From the NCBI RefSeq assembly GCF_000013645.1, contig NC_007952.1, positions 186,001 through 250,000 on the forward strand: 64,000 nt of DNA, written 5' to 3'. The notes beneath the pieces were generated by a model. It made no database searches and was not told the origin of the DNA. It saw nothing but the letters and a program-made list of their open reading frames with translations. Positions 31,111 to 39,694 of this stretch are shown piece by piece. Position 1 is the stretch's first letter. The number at the start of each line of letters is the position of its first letter. A program made the translations under genes and the position numbers. This stretch comes from Paraburkholderia xenovorans LB400. GTDB lineage: Bacteria > Pseudomonadota > Gammaproteobacteria > Burkholderiales > Burkholderiaceae.

Positions 31111-32610
31111 TCACTTGCCAAAGCGGGCCAGCGTGCGCGCCCTTGCTTCGGCGTGGTCCACGATCGGCGCCGGATAGTCCTTGCCCAACACCACGCCGCA
31201 GTCGGCGAGCCGTTCCGCGCCCGCCAGCCAGGGCGCATGAATCCACTTCGACGGCAGCTTCGCGAGTTGGGGCAGATAGCGCTTGATAAAGCGTCCTTCG
31301 GCATCGAATTTTTCGGACTGCGTGACCGGATTGAAAATCCGGAAGTACGGCTGCGCATCGCATCCCGTCGAGGCCGCCCATTGCCAGCCACCGTTATTCG
31401 CCGAGAAATCGAAGTCGTTTAACTGTTCGGCGAAGTACCGTTCGCCGAGCCGCCAGTCCACGCCAAGGTCCTTGACCAGAAAACTCGCCGTCACCATCCG
31501 CAGCCGGTTGTGCATATAGCCCGTGCGGTTCAGCTGCAGCATGGCGGCGTCGACCAGCGGGTAGCCCGTGCGTCCGTTGCACCATGCGGCGAACGCCTCG
31601 TCCGCTTGCAGGCCTTGCTCCCAGCGCAGGCGGTCGTATTCTTCCCTGAACGATGCACCGCGCGCCAGCCGCGGATGATGCGCGAGGATCATGAAGTAGA
31701 AGTCCCGCCAGATCAGCTCGGACAGCCACGTCGCCGAGCCTTGCCCGTCAGGTTGCAGCGACATTTCGTGGGCGAGGCGCGCGAGCGTGCGGATCGAGAC
31801 GGTGCCGAAGCGCAGATGTATCGACAGATAGCTCGGACCCTTGGCTGCGGGAAAGTCGCGCCGGTCGGCGTAGCTGTCGATGCGGGTCATGAAGTCGTCG
31901 AGCAGGCGTTGCGCGCCGCTCATGCCCGCGGGCAGGTTCAACTCGCCCAGGTTGCTTGGCGCGAAGCCAAGTTGTTCGAGCGTCGGCAACTGGCGATCGA
32001 ACTTCGACGGCAACGCGGCCAGACGCTTCGCATACGTTTCCACGGGATACGGCTTCAGATCGAAGGCGCTCAGTTGCCTGAGCCACGCGTTCCTGTACGG
32101 CGTGAACACCGTGAACGGTTTGCTCTGACCGGTCAGCACCTCGTCGCGCTCGAAAATCACCTGATCCTTGAACGTCAGCCACTGTCGTCCGGCTTCGGCA
32201 AGCCTCTCCCGTACCGTCCCGTCGCGCTCGATTGCCACCGGCTCGTAGTCGTGATTCGCGAAAACCGCGTCCACGCCGAGTTCGTCGGCCAGCTTCGGCA
32301 CCAGCTCGGCCGGATTGCCGTACAGCACGATCAGACCGCCGCCGTCGGCGCGCAGCGCCTCGTCCAGTTCGCCAAGCGCCGCGAGAATGAACTCGATGCG
32401 CCGGTCCTGCGGCTGTGTGTCCGGATGACGGGCATGCCAGGCGTCGACCAGTGGTTGCAGGATCGTCGTGTCGAACACGAATACGCACCACACGCGCTCG
32501 CAATGCTTGAGCGCGTAGTAGAGCGCGGCGTTATCCGTGTTGCGCAGGTCGCGGCGAAGCCAGACCAGCCCGGTATCGAATGTGTCGTTCAGTCGTCGGA
32601 CGCGTGTCAT
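31111..32610 (-). CDS. phr: Deoxyribodipyrimidine photolyase
   Basis: Light-driven repair of cyclobutane pyrimidine dimers with FAD and an antenna cofactor. 499 residues from the ATG at 32610 (MTRVRRLNDTFDTGLVWLRRDLR). N-terminal photolyase domain (about 10-165), FAD-binding domain (about 215-490) with LSIHLRFGTVSIR, WRDFYFMIL, NGRTGYPLVDAAMLQLNRTGYMHNR-type segments and NNGGWQWAASTGCDAQPYFRIF containing the electron-transfer Trp. The frame runs 36 codons further upstream without likeness. Class I CPD photolyase is most likely. Confidence 0.93.
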   Translation of the reverse strand: MTRVRRLNDTFDTGLVWLRRDLRNTDNAALYYALKHCERVWCVFVFDTTILQPLVDAWHARHPDTQPQDRRIEFILAALGELDEALRADGGGLIVLYGNPAELVPKLADELGVDAVFANHDYEPVAIERDGTVRERLAEAGRQWLTFKDQVIFERDEVLTGQSKPFTVFTPYRNAWLRQLSAFDLKPYPVETYAKRLAALPSKFDRQLPTLEQLGFAPSNLGELNLPAGMSGAQRLLDDFMTRIDSYADRRDFPAAKGPSYLSIHLRFGTVSIRTLARLAHEMSLQPDGQGSATWLSELIWRDFYFMILAHHPRLARGASFREEYDRLRWEQGLQADEAFAAWCNGRTGYPLVDAAMLQLNRTGYMHNRLRMVTASFLVKDLGVDWRLGERYFAEQLNDFDFSANNGGWQWAASTGCDAQPYFRIFNPVTQSEKFDAEGRFIKRYLPQLAKLPSKWIHAPWLAGAERLADCGVVLGKDYPAPIVDHAEARARTLARFGK

Positions 32611-32829
32611 CAGGAAGGTGGATCGTTGAACCGGAACGGATGGCTGCGCTATCGCCAACCGCAAGCACAGCAAGCGGCGGCACGGACCCCTGGCGCACAT
32701 TGCATGCCGCGTCCGCAAGTCGGCACAGCGCCCGCCCCTATTGTGCAGGGTGCGGGCGCTGTCTGTGGCCGGCGACGCGGTTTTCCGCGCCGCTTCAGCG
32801 ATTCTTTAGCGAAGCGTCGAGGCCGTAGC

Positions 32830-33249
32830 TTAGGCGATTTGCAAACGGACCGCGACGTTATTGCGCGTGGCGTTCGAGTACGGGCAAACCTGATGCGCTG
32901 CGTCGACCAGTTCCCTTGCCGCGTTTGCGTCGAGACCCGGCAGCGAGACGCGCAGATCGATATCGAGCGCGAAGCCGCCCTTGTCGTTCGGACCAATGCC
33001 GACTTCGGCAGTGACCTGCGTGTCTGCCGGCAAGGTCTGCTTGTGCTGCCCGGCGACAAACTTCATTGCGCTCAGGAAACACGCCGAGTAGCCCGCTGCG
33101 AACAGTTGTTCCGGGTTCGTGCCCGCCGCGCCGGTGCCGCCCAGTTCACGCGGTGCCGCCAGCTTGACGTCCAATGCATTATCCGACGACACCGCCCGGC
33201 CGTCGCGGCCACCGGTGCTCGTTGCGCTTGCTTTGTAGAGGATGTTCAT
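32830..33249 (-). CDS. ohr: Organic hydroperoxide resistance protein (Ohr)
   Basis: 139-residue thiol peroxidase that reduces organic hydroperoxides using two reactive cysteines: the first in AAGYSACFLSAM (peroxidatic), the second in QVCPYSNATRNN. The TGGRDGRA and GTNPEQLFAAG segments are typical of Ohr rather than OsmC. Next to ohrR on the same strand; a palindrome lies about 110 bases upstream. Expected to be induced by organic peroxide via OhrR. Confidence 0.95.
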   Translation of the reverse strand: MNILYKASATSTGGRDGRAVSSDNALDVKLAAPRELGGTGAAGTNPEQLFAAGYSACFLSAMKFVAGQHKQTLPADTQVTAEVGIGPNDKGGFALDIDLRVSLPGLDANAARELVDAAHQVCPYSNATRNNVAVRLQIA

Positions 33250-33357
33250 GATGCTGTTCCTTTGTCTGGGTTGTCAGGATCTGCGTGTTTGCCGCTCTTT
33301 GCTGGCCTGCCGTTCCGGCAGAGCACTAATTGCGCGGACACGTGACAAAGATAGTGT

Positions 33358-33370
33358 ACAAATAATTTGT
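33358..33370. promoter_or_regulatory. Candidate OhrR operator before ohr
   Basis: Perfect interrupted palindrome ACAAAT-A-ATTTGT, immediately followed by GTGTGCAAATGATT. The latter shares GTGCAAAT-GATT with the region before ohrR. Both are plausible OhrR contacts in an AT-rich patch upstream of ohr. Confidence 0.5.
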
Positions 33371-33423
33371 GTGCAAATGATTTTTCACATCGTAGCGATA
33401 GCACGCGTTCTGGAGCCGGCGGG

Positions 33424-33876
33424 CTAGCGGTCCATGTAATCGTTGAGTGTGCCGCGCAGGCGCGTCAGGTCGTCACGCAAACGCAGCAGAAATTCGGGTG
33501 TCTGCTGGGTCGCGCAGAAGATTTCCGCAGGCACTTCACGCGCCTGGCGCTTGAGAGCCGAACCGGCCTTGGTGAGCCGGATGTACACGAGACGCTCGTC
33601 GTCGACACCGCGCACCCGCTCCACCAGACCCTGAGCTTCGAGCCGCTTGAGCAGTGGCGTGACCGTCGCCGAATCGAGGTTCAGGCGTGCGGCCATATCT
33701 TTGACCGTGACGTCGTCGCTCTCCCACAGCACCAGCATCGCGAGATATTGCGGATAGGTCAGGCCGAGTCTGTCGAGCAGCGGCTTGTACGCCTTGGTCA
33801 TGGCGAGCGAGGTCGAGTAGAGGGCGAAGCAGAGTTGCTCGTCGAGCGTGAAGGGCAAAGCGGGGCGCTGGGTCAT
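33424..33876 (-). CDS. ohrR: MarR-family organic peroxide sensor OhrR
   Basis: 150-residue MarR-family repressor of ohr. The peroxide-sensing Cys is in LDEQLCFALYSTSLAMTK (Cys16), the position used by OhrR; the helix-turn-helix is VKDMAARLNLDSATVTPLLKRLEAQGLV, and the wing contains DDERLVYIRLT. The ATG at 33876 is chosen; the longer open frame to 34020 overlaps the neighbour's promoter and lacks likeness. Oxidation of the Cys releases DNA and derepresses ohr. A second Cys near the C-terminal part (EIFCATQQ) may make a disulfide. Confidence 0.93.
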   Translation of the reverse strand: MTQRPALPFTLDEQLCFALYSTSLAMTKAYKPLLDRLGLTYPQYLAMLVLWESDDVTVKDMAARLNLDSATVTPLLKRLEAQGLVERVRGVDDERLVYIRLTKAGSALKRQAREVPAEIFCATQQTPEFLLRLRDDLTRLRGTLNDYMDR

Positions 33877-33898
33877 GGTGCATCTCGTAAAAAGTAGC

Positions 33899-33917
33899 GT
33901 GCAAATCGATTGCGCAC
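33899..33917. promoter_or_regulatory. Candidate OhrR operator before ohrR
   Basis: Imperfect 19-base palindrome GTGCAAATCGATTGCGCAC about 23 bases upstream of the ohrR ATG. It shares GTGCAAAT and GATT with the ohr upstream region, fitting autorepression. Confidence 0.5.
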
Positions 33918-34048
33918 AAACTATTGTGCCGCAAATCGGCGCAGGCTGACGAGTGCGGGTGGGGTTTCCTGGAGCGACGAGAGCAAGCGCCGCGATGGAG
34001 ATCGGCGCTGGGGTGGCCACTAGAATTGCGGCCGCCCCAGAACGGGAA

Positions 34049-34855
34049 TCAGGCCGCCGGTGTGGTCGGCAGGTCCGGGGTTTCGGGTGTCTGCACGCCG
34101 AAGCAGCCGCGATAGGTCGCGTAGAACGAGCAGTACAGCATGGTCGTGACGATCATCGTGGCGGGCATCAGGACCGCGAACGCGAAGTCGCCGGCACCCA
34201 GCGCCTGCATCAACGCGGACAGGCCGAGCGACACCGTTATCGCCACCGCGAACCATAGCGCGCCGAACACGACGAACGCGCCGCGGTTGCGCCAGCAACT
34301 GACGATGCTGAAGAACATTGCCTTGACGGGCGGCACGTCGTGCCATGCGGTGAGAATCGGCGAGAACCAGAAAATCATCGCGACCGGAATGTAGAGCGCC
34401 AAAGCCGTGAGCACCGCCAGCGGAATATTGCTGTTGGCGATCGCGTCCTGGTCCATCGTGGCGCCACCGAGCATCACCTTCAGCAGCATGCCGCCGTCGG
34501 CGAGCGCCGAACCGGCCAGCACCAGCGCCATCGCGACGACATAGAGCACACCGAGCACCAGCAGCCGCTTCGCGACCACCGGCCCGTACGAGTGAAAGCC
34601 GTCCACCAGAATGGTCGGAAAAACCGGCTTGCCGGCGATCGTGTTGCGGCACGCGGCCATGAAACCGACTGCAACGCCTGGAATGAACGCCAGCGGCAGC
34701 ACGCCGCCGATCACCGGAATTTGCGAGACGAGCGTCATCACCAGCAGATAGGTGAAGAACAGCGTCAGGAACGCGAGCGGGTTCTTACGGAACAGCCAGA
34801 TACCCTGCCGGAACCACACATAGCCGGCTTTCGCGGGGACTTCGATCAGTTGCAT
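34049..34855 (-). CDS. BPSS1780-family membrane protein
   Basis: 268-residue integral membrane protein with about six hydrophobic segments (about 28-48, 50-70, 96-120, 145-168, 193-215, 225-245). Starts MQLIEVPAKAGYVWFRQGIWLFRKNP, the hallmark of the BPSS1780 family found in Burkholderiales and Neisseriales. Function unknown. It overlaps the end of thrB by 10 bases, so the two are co-translated; the link recurs in this group, but a role in threonine metabolism is not established. Confidence 0.85.
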   Translation of the reverse strand: MQLIEVPAKAGYVWFRQGIWLFRKNPLAFLTLFFTYLLVMTLVSQIPVIGGVLPLAFIPGVAVGFMAACRNTIAGKPVFPTILVDGFHSYGPVVAKRLLVLGVLYVVAMALVLAGSALADGGMLLKVMLGGATMDQDAIANSNIPLAVLTALALYIPVAMIFWFSPILTAWHDVPPVKAMFFSIVSCWRNRGAFVVFGALWFAVAITVSLGLSALMQALGAGDFAFAVLMPATMIVTTMLYCSFYATYRGCFGVQTPETPDLPTTPAA

Positions 34856-35841
34856 GAGGTATGAATGCCTGGAAGTGCAACGCCGGACAGGCGTTCGCGC
34901 AGGATGCGCTCGAAATGGCCGGGATCGTGCGGTTTGAGCAACTCGGCCGCGCGCGGCAAATGGAAATCATACAGGCGTGAGACCCAAAAACGGTACGCGC
35001 CCGCGCGCAGCATGTCGCCCCAATGGCGGTTTTCTTCCGCTGTGAACGGGCGCACGGTCTGGTAAGCGCGCAGCATTGCTTCGGTGCGCGCCGCGTCGAG
35101 TTTGCCGGTGGCGAGGTCGACGCACCAGTCGTTGACCGTTACCGCCACGTCGAACAGCCACTTGTCGCAGCCGGCGAAATAGAAGTCGAAGAAACCGCCC
35201 AGGCGCACCTCGTGGCCCGTGCCGGGCTCGGCGTGGGCGAACATGGCATTGTCGCGGAACAGGTCGGCGTGGCACGGGCCTTCAGGCAGCGCGGCGTAAT
35301 CGGCCGAGGCGAAAAAAGCTTCCTGATACGCCAGTTCGGACGACAGCAGCTCGCGTTGCCCGCCTTCCAGAAACGGCAGGATGGTCGGCACGGTTTCCTT
35401 CCACCACGGCAGGCTGCGCAGATTCGGCTGATAGGCCGGGTAGTCGCGTCCTGCCAGATGCATGCGCGCGAGCATCTGCCCGACCTCGATACAGTGCTCG
35501 ACGCCCGGCGCCAGCTCCGGCGCGCCCTCGAGCCTGGTCACGATGGCGGCGGGCTTGCCTTGCAACAGGCCGAACAGGGCGCCGTCTTCGCGTGGCATGG
35601 GGTCCGGCACCGGCACGCGGTGCGCGGCCAGATGCCGCATGAGGTCGAGATAGAACGGCAGTTGTTCGGCCGTCAGCTTTTCGAAGATCGTGAGGACGTA
35701 TTCGCCGCGCGTTGTCGTCAGAAAGAAGTTGCTGTTTTCGATACCGGAGGAGATGCCACGAAATTCGACGACGTCGCCGAGATCGTAATGACGCATCCAT
35801 TCTGCAAGTTGGGGTTCAGTGACAGCGGTGAAGACAGCCAT
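34846..35841 (-). CDS. thrB: Homoserine kinase, aminoglycoside-phosphotransferase type (ThrB)
   Basis: Phosphorylates L-homoserine with ATP, first step of the threonine branch. 331 residues, APH-like fold rather than the GHMP fold of E. coli ThrB: SNFFLTTTRGEYVLTIFE (nucleotide loop), GPCHADLFRDNAMF (catalytic Asp, Brenner-like HxDLxxxN) and GFFDFYFAGCDKWLFDVAVTVNDW (metal Asp). Starts MAVFTAVTEPQLAEWM. Homologues of this form are normal in beta-proteobacteria and pseudomonads. Confidence 0.94.
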   Translation of the reverse strand: MAVFTAVTEPQLAEWMRHYDLGDVVEFRGISSGIENSNFFLTTTRGEYVLTIFEKLTAEQLPFYLDLMRHLAAHRVPVPDPMPREDGALFGLLQGKPAAIVTRLEGAPELAPGVEHCIEVGQMLARMHLAGRDYPAYQPNLRSLPWWKETVPTILPFLEGGQRELLSSELAYQEAFFASADYAALPEGPCHADLFRDNAMFAHAEPGTGHEVRLGGFFDFYFAGCDKWLFDVAVTVNDWCVDLATGKLDAARTEAMLRAYQTVRPFTAEENRHWGDMLRAGAYRFWVSRLYDFHLPRAAELLKPHDPGHFERILRERLSGVALPGIHTSCN

Positions 35842-36040
35842 GCGGGAAACGTCAGATCAGGTTGGTCGGGCTGGCGCGGTGCGGCCAGTGCGATGTGCGG
35901 CAAATGCGGTATTGAAAATGTGTTCTCAGGAACCGTGAAGCGCTGCGGCGTTTCAAAGCCGTACCGCCAGGGTGAAACCCGCCAGCCAGGCTGACGCCCG
36001 GGACGACGCTTTGCAGGCGCGTGAATCCGGGCGGCGGCCT

Positions 36041-36063
36041 GTACCGGGGCGCCGCCCCGGTAC
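36041..36063 (-). terminator. Hairpin after DUF2782 gene
   Basis: Perfect 10-bp stem (GTACCGGGGC) with GCC loop, three bases past the DUF2782 stop on the minus strand. There is no pronounced U-tract, so it may attenuate rather than stop transcription into thrB. Confidence 0.5.
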
Positions 36064-36066
36064 GCA

Positions 36067-36462
36067 TCAATAGGTCAGGTGCACCGACGGCAAACGCGTG
36101 CTCGCGCGGCCGTTGTCGCGCACGGTGGGCGACGTGTCGAGCGGCGCGCTCATCTGGTAGCGCGTGCCTAGGTTCGAATGCACGTTGATTTCGACGGGCT
36201 TGCCTTTGTCGCGGTATTCGGTGATTTCGGTGCCGTTGGGACTGCGTTCGTAAAAGCTTGGCGTGCGCGGAACGTTGATTTCGACCTTCGAGCTGACCTC
36301 CGCGGCCGGACGATTGATCTTCTCCAGGTCGGGCAGGCCGGCCCGTTCATTGGCGGACTGGGGCGCGCCGGGGGGCGGAGTGTCATCGACAGGCTGGGCA
36401 GCCATCGCGGCGTTGCCAAAGGCGAGGGCCAGTGCAACGGCGACGGGAAGGAGCGGCTTCAT
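36067..36462 (-). CDS. DUF2782 family periplasmic protein
   Basis: 131 residues from the ATG at 36462, chosen because GGAG precedes it and it gives a clean signal peptide (MKPLLPVAVALALAFGNAAMAA). The mature part has a proline-rich stretch followed by a DUF2782 domain (about 60-115) with ITEYRDKGKPVEINV and GTRYQMS. A longer open frame to 36681 is unsupported. Small DUF2782 proteins lie near polA/thrB in beta-proteobacteria; function unknown. Same strand as thrB, separated by 225 bases. Confidence 0.82.
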   Translation of the reverse strand: MKPLLPVAVALALAFGNAAMAAQPVDDTPPPGAPQSANERAGLPDLEKINRPAAEVSSKVEINVPRTPSFYERSPNGTEITEYRDKGKPVEINVHSNLGTRYQMSAPLDTSPTVRDNGRASTRLPSVHLTY

Positions 36463-36660
36463 GGTGATTCTCCGATAGGGTGTCCCGATTCTAGCAAATC
36501 CAGCCTGGCCATCGGGCGCGACCGCCTTATTTTGCGCCGCTTTCGCGCGGCGTGCGCGCAATCCTGCGAGCCGTGTGCGGCGTGTGTCGCCGTGCCGCCA
36601 GGTCATTTGGCGATCACAAGTTCCGTGGTAATGTCGCCTCATCAATCGAGGCGAATGAAG

Positions 36661-38187
36661 ATGAACAACGATACCAATCAACGCGCGGTGCAGACTCCCG
36701 CCAACAGCTTCCCGACCGAATCCTTCGAAGACGCCACCGAGGCCGTCACCCGCCTCTCGGCGATCTACGAAGCGAACACTTCATTCCTGCGCGACGCCTT
36801 CGCGCGCTATCGCCGCAACGAACTGTTCCAGAGCCGCGTACGCGCCTGCTATCCGTTCGTGCGGGTGTGCACCGAGGTCAACACGCATATCGACTCGCGC
36901 CGGTCGTATGGTTTCGTCGCGGGTCCGGGCGTGTTCGAGACGACTGTCACGCGGCCGGATCTGTTCGGCAACTACTATCGCGAGCAATTGCGCCTGCTGG
37001 CGAAGAACCATCATGTGCAGATCGAAGTGGGTGTGTCGGATCAGCCGATTCCGATTCATTTCGCTTTCGCCGAAGGCATCCACCTCGAAGGCGATCTGGA
37101 TCGCGAGCGCCTGTTCCTGATGCGCGACGTGTTCGACACGCCGGACCTCGCGCTGCTCGACGACCGCATCGTCAACGGCACGTATGAGCCGCAGCCGGGC
37201 AAGCCGCATCCGCTCGCGCTGTTCACGGCGGCGCGGGTCGATTTCTCGCTGCATCGGCTGAAGCACTATACGGCGACCTCGCCCACGCATTGCCAGAACT
37301 ACGTGCTGTACACGAACTACCAGTTCTATATCGACGAGTTCGTCAAACTCGGCCGCACCATGATGGCCCATACCGACGACGAAGAACTGCGCGCCTATCG
37401 CAGCGAATACACGTCGTTCGTCGAGCCCGGAGATGTGGTCACGTACAACGAGAATCTCGGCGAGCAGGCGCAGGAAGGCACGGCTCCGCCGCGCCTGCCG
37501 CAAATGCCCGCGTATCACCTGAAACGCGCCGACGGCAGCGGCATCACGATGGTCAACATCGGCGTCGGGCCGTCGAATGCGAAGACCATTACGGATCACA
37601 TCGCCGTGCTGCGTCCGCATGCGTGGATCATGCTCGGCCACTGCGCGGGCCTGCGCAATACGCAACGCCTCGGCGACTATGTGCTGGCGCACGGCTATGT
37701 ACGCGAGGATCACGTGCTCGACGACGACTTGCCGCTGTGGGTGCCGATTCCGGCGCTCGCCGAAGTGCAGGTCGCGCTGGAACGCGCGGTCGCGCAGGTC
37801 ACGCAGCTGGACGGCGTCGAATTGAAGCGCGTGATGCGCACGGGGACGGTAGCGAGCGTGGACAACCGCAACTGGGAATTGCGCGATCATCGCGAGCCGG
37901 TGCAGCGGCTGTCGCAAAGCCGCGCGATTGCGCTCGACATGGAAAGCGCGACGATCGCCGCGAACGGCTTCCGTTTCCGCGTGCCGTACGGCACCTTGCT
38001 GTGCGTGTCGGACAAGCCGCTGCATGGCGAATTGAAGTTGCCGGGTATGGCGGACCAGTTCTATCGCGCGCAGGTCGATCAGCATCTGCAGATCGGTGTG
38101 AAAGCAATGGAACTATTGCGGATGAACGGGCTGCATCGCTTGCATAGCCGCAAGCTGCGGAGTTTTGCGGAAGTGGCGTTCCAGTAA
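36661..38187 (+). CDS. amn: AMP nucleosidase
   Basis: Hydrolyses AMP to adenine and ribose 5-phosphate, adjusting adenylate pools. 508 residues: an N-terminal regulatory region (about 15-240) and a nucleoside phosphorylase-like catalytic domain (about 280-500) with TMVNIGVGPSNAKTITDH, WIMLGHCAGLRNTQRLGDY and ALDMESATIAANGFRF (purine/ribose-binding Glu). Two in-frame ATGs compete: 36655 and 36661; GAGG at 36648-36651 is better spaced from 36661. The open frame upstream to 36178 is antisense to DUF2782. Confidence 0.94.
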   Translation: MNNDTNQRAVQTPANSFPTESFEDATEAVTRLSAIYEANTSFLRDAFARYRRNELFQSRVRACYPFVRVCTEVNTHIDSRRSYGFVAGPGVFETTVTRPDLFGNYYREQLRLLAKNHHVQIEVGVSDQPIPIHFAFAEGIHLEGDLDRERLFLMRDVFDTPDLALLDDRIVNGTYEPQPGKPHPLALFTAARVDFSLHRLKHYTATSPTHCQNYVLYTNYQFYIDEFVKLGRTMMAHTDDEELRAYRSEYTSFVEPGDVVTYNENLGEQAQEGTAPPRLPQMPAYHLKRADGSGITMVNIGVGPSNAKTITDHIAVLRPHAWIMLGHCAGLRNTQRLGDYVLAHGYVREDHVLDDDLPLWVPIPALAEVQVALERAVAQVTQLDGVELKRVMRTGTVASVDNRNWELRDHREPVQRLSQSRAIALDMESATIAANGFRFRVPYGTLLCVSDKPLHGELKLPGMADQFYRAQVDQHLQIGVKAMELLRMNGLHRLHSRKLRSFAEVAFQ

Positions 38188-38283
38188 GCGGTTTTCTCGG
38201 CCCGTCAGGCAATGCGGGCGCAGATTCGGCCCGCTCTCATTCGCCAGGCGCGACGGGGCACGATGAGGCGCGACCAGGCGCGA

Positions 38284-38814
38284 CTAAAGCTGCCCGATAC
38301 CCGTCAGCCCGATCAGACTGCCGGCCGCCAGAAGCCACAATGGGTGAATGCGCGTCTTTATCGCCATCACAGCCGTGAACGCGGTGATCGCCCACGCAAT
38401 CGCCGTTGGGTTCGACGCTTCGGCGATAAGTGCGGCGCTCGCCGCGACCACGCCGGCTGTGACCGGCACCAGCCCCAACTGCGCGTAGCGTCGCCACGGG
38501 CGGTCCTTGCACCGCTCCCAGGCATGCATTGCCAGTACCGTGACGAGCGACGACGGCCCGAACTTCGCCACCGACGTCACCAGCATGCCCGCCCAGCCGG
38601 CCACATGCCAGCCGACCAGCGTGACGACCATCAGATTCGGCCCCGGCGCGGCCTGCGCGAGCGCGAACAGCGCGCTGAATTCGCTGGCCGGCATCCAGTG
38701 ATGCACGTCCACCACCTGACGCTGCATCTCCGGAAGAATCGTATTGCCGCCGCCGAACGCGAGCAGCGAAAGCTGGCTGAAGATGACCGCGAGGGAAATG
38801 AGCGTGTCGTTCAT
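38284..38814 (-). CDS. Chromate transporter half-protein (C-terminal partner)
   Basis: 176-residue half of a ChrA-like transporter, about five hydrophobic segments. Contains SLLAFGGGNTILPEMQRQVV and FALAQAAPGPNLMVVTLVGW, the paired CHR-domain motifs (FGGG, APGP). Its ATG overlaps the stop of the upstream half (ATGA), so both halves are co-translated, as in short-chain CHR pairs that work as heterodimers. The substrate may be chromate or sulfate-like anions. The longer open frame to 39327 is a composite of this gene and antisense and is rejected. Confidence 0.85.
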   Translation of the reverse strand: MNDTLISLAVIFSQLSLLAFGGGNTILPEMQRQVVDVHHWMPASEFSALFALAQAAPGPNLMVVTLVGWHVAGWAGMLVTSVAKFGPSSLVTVLAMHAWERCKDRPWRRYAQLGLVPVTAGVVAASAALIAEASNPTAIAWAITAFTAVMAIKTRIHPLWLLAAGSLIGLTGIGQL

Positions 38815-39380
38815 TGTGCCTTCCTCGACGCGATATAGATGCTGAGCGGCGTCAGTACCAGCATGGTGGGCAGAAGCGGCAACCGCATGATTGCAATCGC
38901 GATGAAGCCGAGCGCGGCGATGAGCGCGGCCACCGGTTTGTGCCGTAGCGGCAGCAGGATTTTCACGGCCATCGAGATCAACAGGCCGGCCGCCGCAGCG
39001 GCGAGCCCGGCAAACAGATGGCGAACGTGCGGGTCGTTCTGCGTGTGTTCGTACAGCACGCCAAGCCCGATCACAATCAGGGAGGGTCCCGCGATCAGGC
39101 CGAGCAACCCGGCGAGCGCGCCCGGCACACCGCGAAAGCGCATGCCGACGGCCACCGAAAGATTGATCACGCTGCCGCCCGGCAAGAACTGGCAGAGGCC
39201 CAGCAGGTCGGTGAATTTGTCGGCGCTCAGCCAGCGGCGTTGTTCGACCAGTGCGCGCCGCGCCAGCGGCAGTGCGCCGCCGAAGGAAATCAGCCCAAGG
39301 CCGAGAAAGCCGCCGAAGATTTCCCAAACGGTGGGCGGACGCGCCAGCGCGGGTTCGGACGAGGTGGGATCGTGGTCCAT
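38811..39380 (-). CDS. Chromate transporter half-protein (N-terminal partner)
   Basis: 189-residue first half of the CHR pair, from the ATG at 39380 (MDHDPTSSEPALARPPT). GLGLISFGGALPLARRALVE and LCQFLPGGSVINLSVAVGMRFRG carry the FGG and PG signatures, slightly altered (FLPGGS in place of xxPGP). Four to five hydrophobic segments follow. A LysR gene usually faces such a pair, and here only its remnant is left. Confidence 0.85.
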   Translation of the reverse strand: MDHDPTSSEPALARPPTVWEIFGGFLGLGLISFGGALPLARRALVEQRRWLSADKFTDLLGLCQFLPGGSVINLSVAVGMRFRGVPGALAGLLGLIAGPSLIVIGLGVLYEHTQNDPHVRHLFAGLAAAAAGLLISMAVKILLPLRHKPVAALIAALGFIAIAIMRLPLLPTMLVLTPLSIYIASRKAQ

Positions 39381-39477
39381 ATCGGTTAGCTTGCGGTTCA
39401 AGCTCAGGAGGTTAGCGCCGAACCGGCGTCGAGCAAAACGATTTTTGCGCGCGCCCATGTGATCTGGAATCACAGGC

Positions 39478-39632
39478 ATGGCCTGTAACCTTCCTCCTTT
39501 TCCGGCGCTGCGCGCCTTCGAAGCCGCCGCGCGGCATCAAAGCCGCTAGTCGAGCAGTTCTGCGAATGGCTGCAGGCACAAGGCGATCAAACCCGGGAAA
39601 ACGAAACGGGCAGCCTCGAGGCTGCCCGTTGA
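39478..39632 (+). pseudogene. LysR-family regulator remnant (both ends kept, middle deleted)
   Basis: ATG at 39478 begins MACNLPPFPALRAFEAAARHQS, the typical GcvA-like LysR N-terminus (PPFPALRAFEAAARH), but stops at 39547. From 39549 another frame reads VEQFCEWLQAQGDQ and ends at 39630-39632, which looks like a LysR C-terminus. Roughly 250 codons are missing. It is divergent from the chromate transporter genes it once probably controlled. Confidence 0.7.
39607..39628. terminator. Perfect 22-base palindrome, probable terminator
   Basis: CGGGCAGCCTC and its exact complement, preceded by AAACGAAA and followed by TTGAT, within the end of the LysR remnant and 67 bases beyond the LOG-gene stop. 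Likely the old regulator's terminator, perhaps also used by the minus-strand gene. Confidence 0.5.
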
Positions 39633-39694
39633 TCTCCGCGTGTTATCACATGGCGTTGCACACGCTTCGCGCCGCGGCGCGAAAGCAAGTAGCC

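Noticed and set aside
36178..36660. Upstream extension of the amn frame
   Set aside because: Overlaps DUF2782 in antisense; family N-terminus begins at 36655/36661.
38815..39327. N-terminal extension of the chrA C-terminal half
   Set aside because: Composition is antisense-like and the ATG at 38814 overlaps the upstream stop as ATGA.
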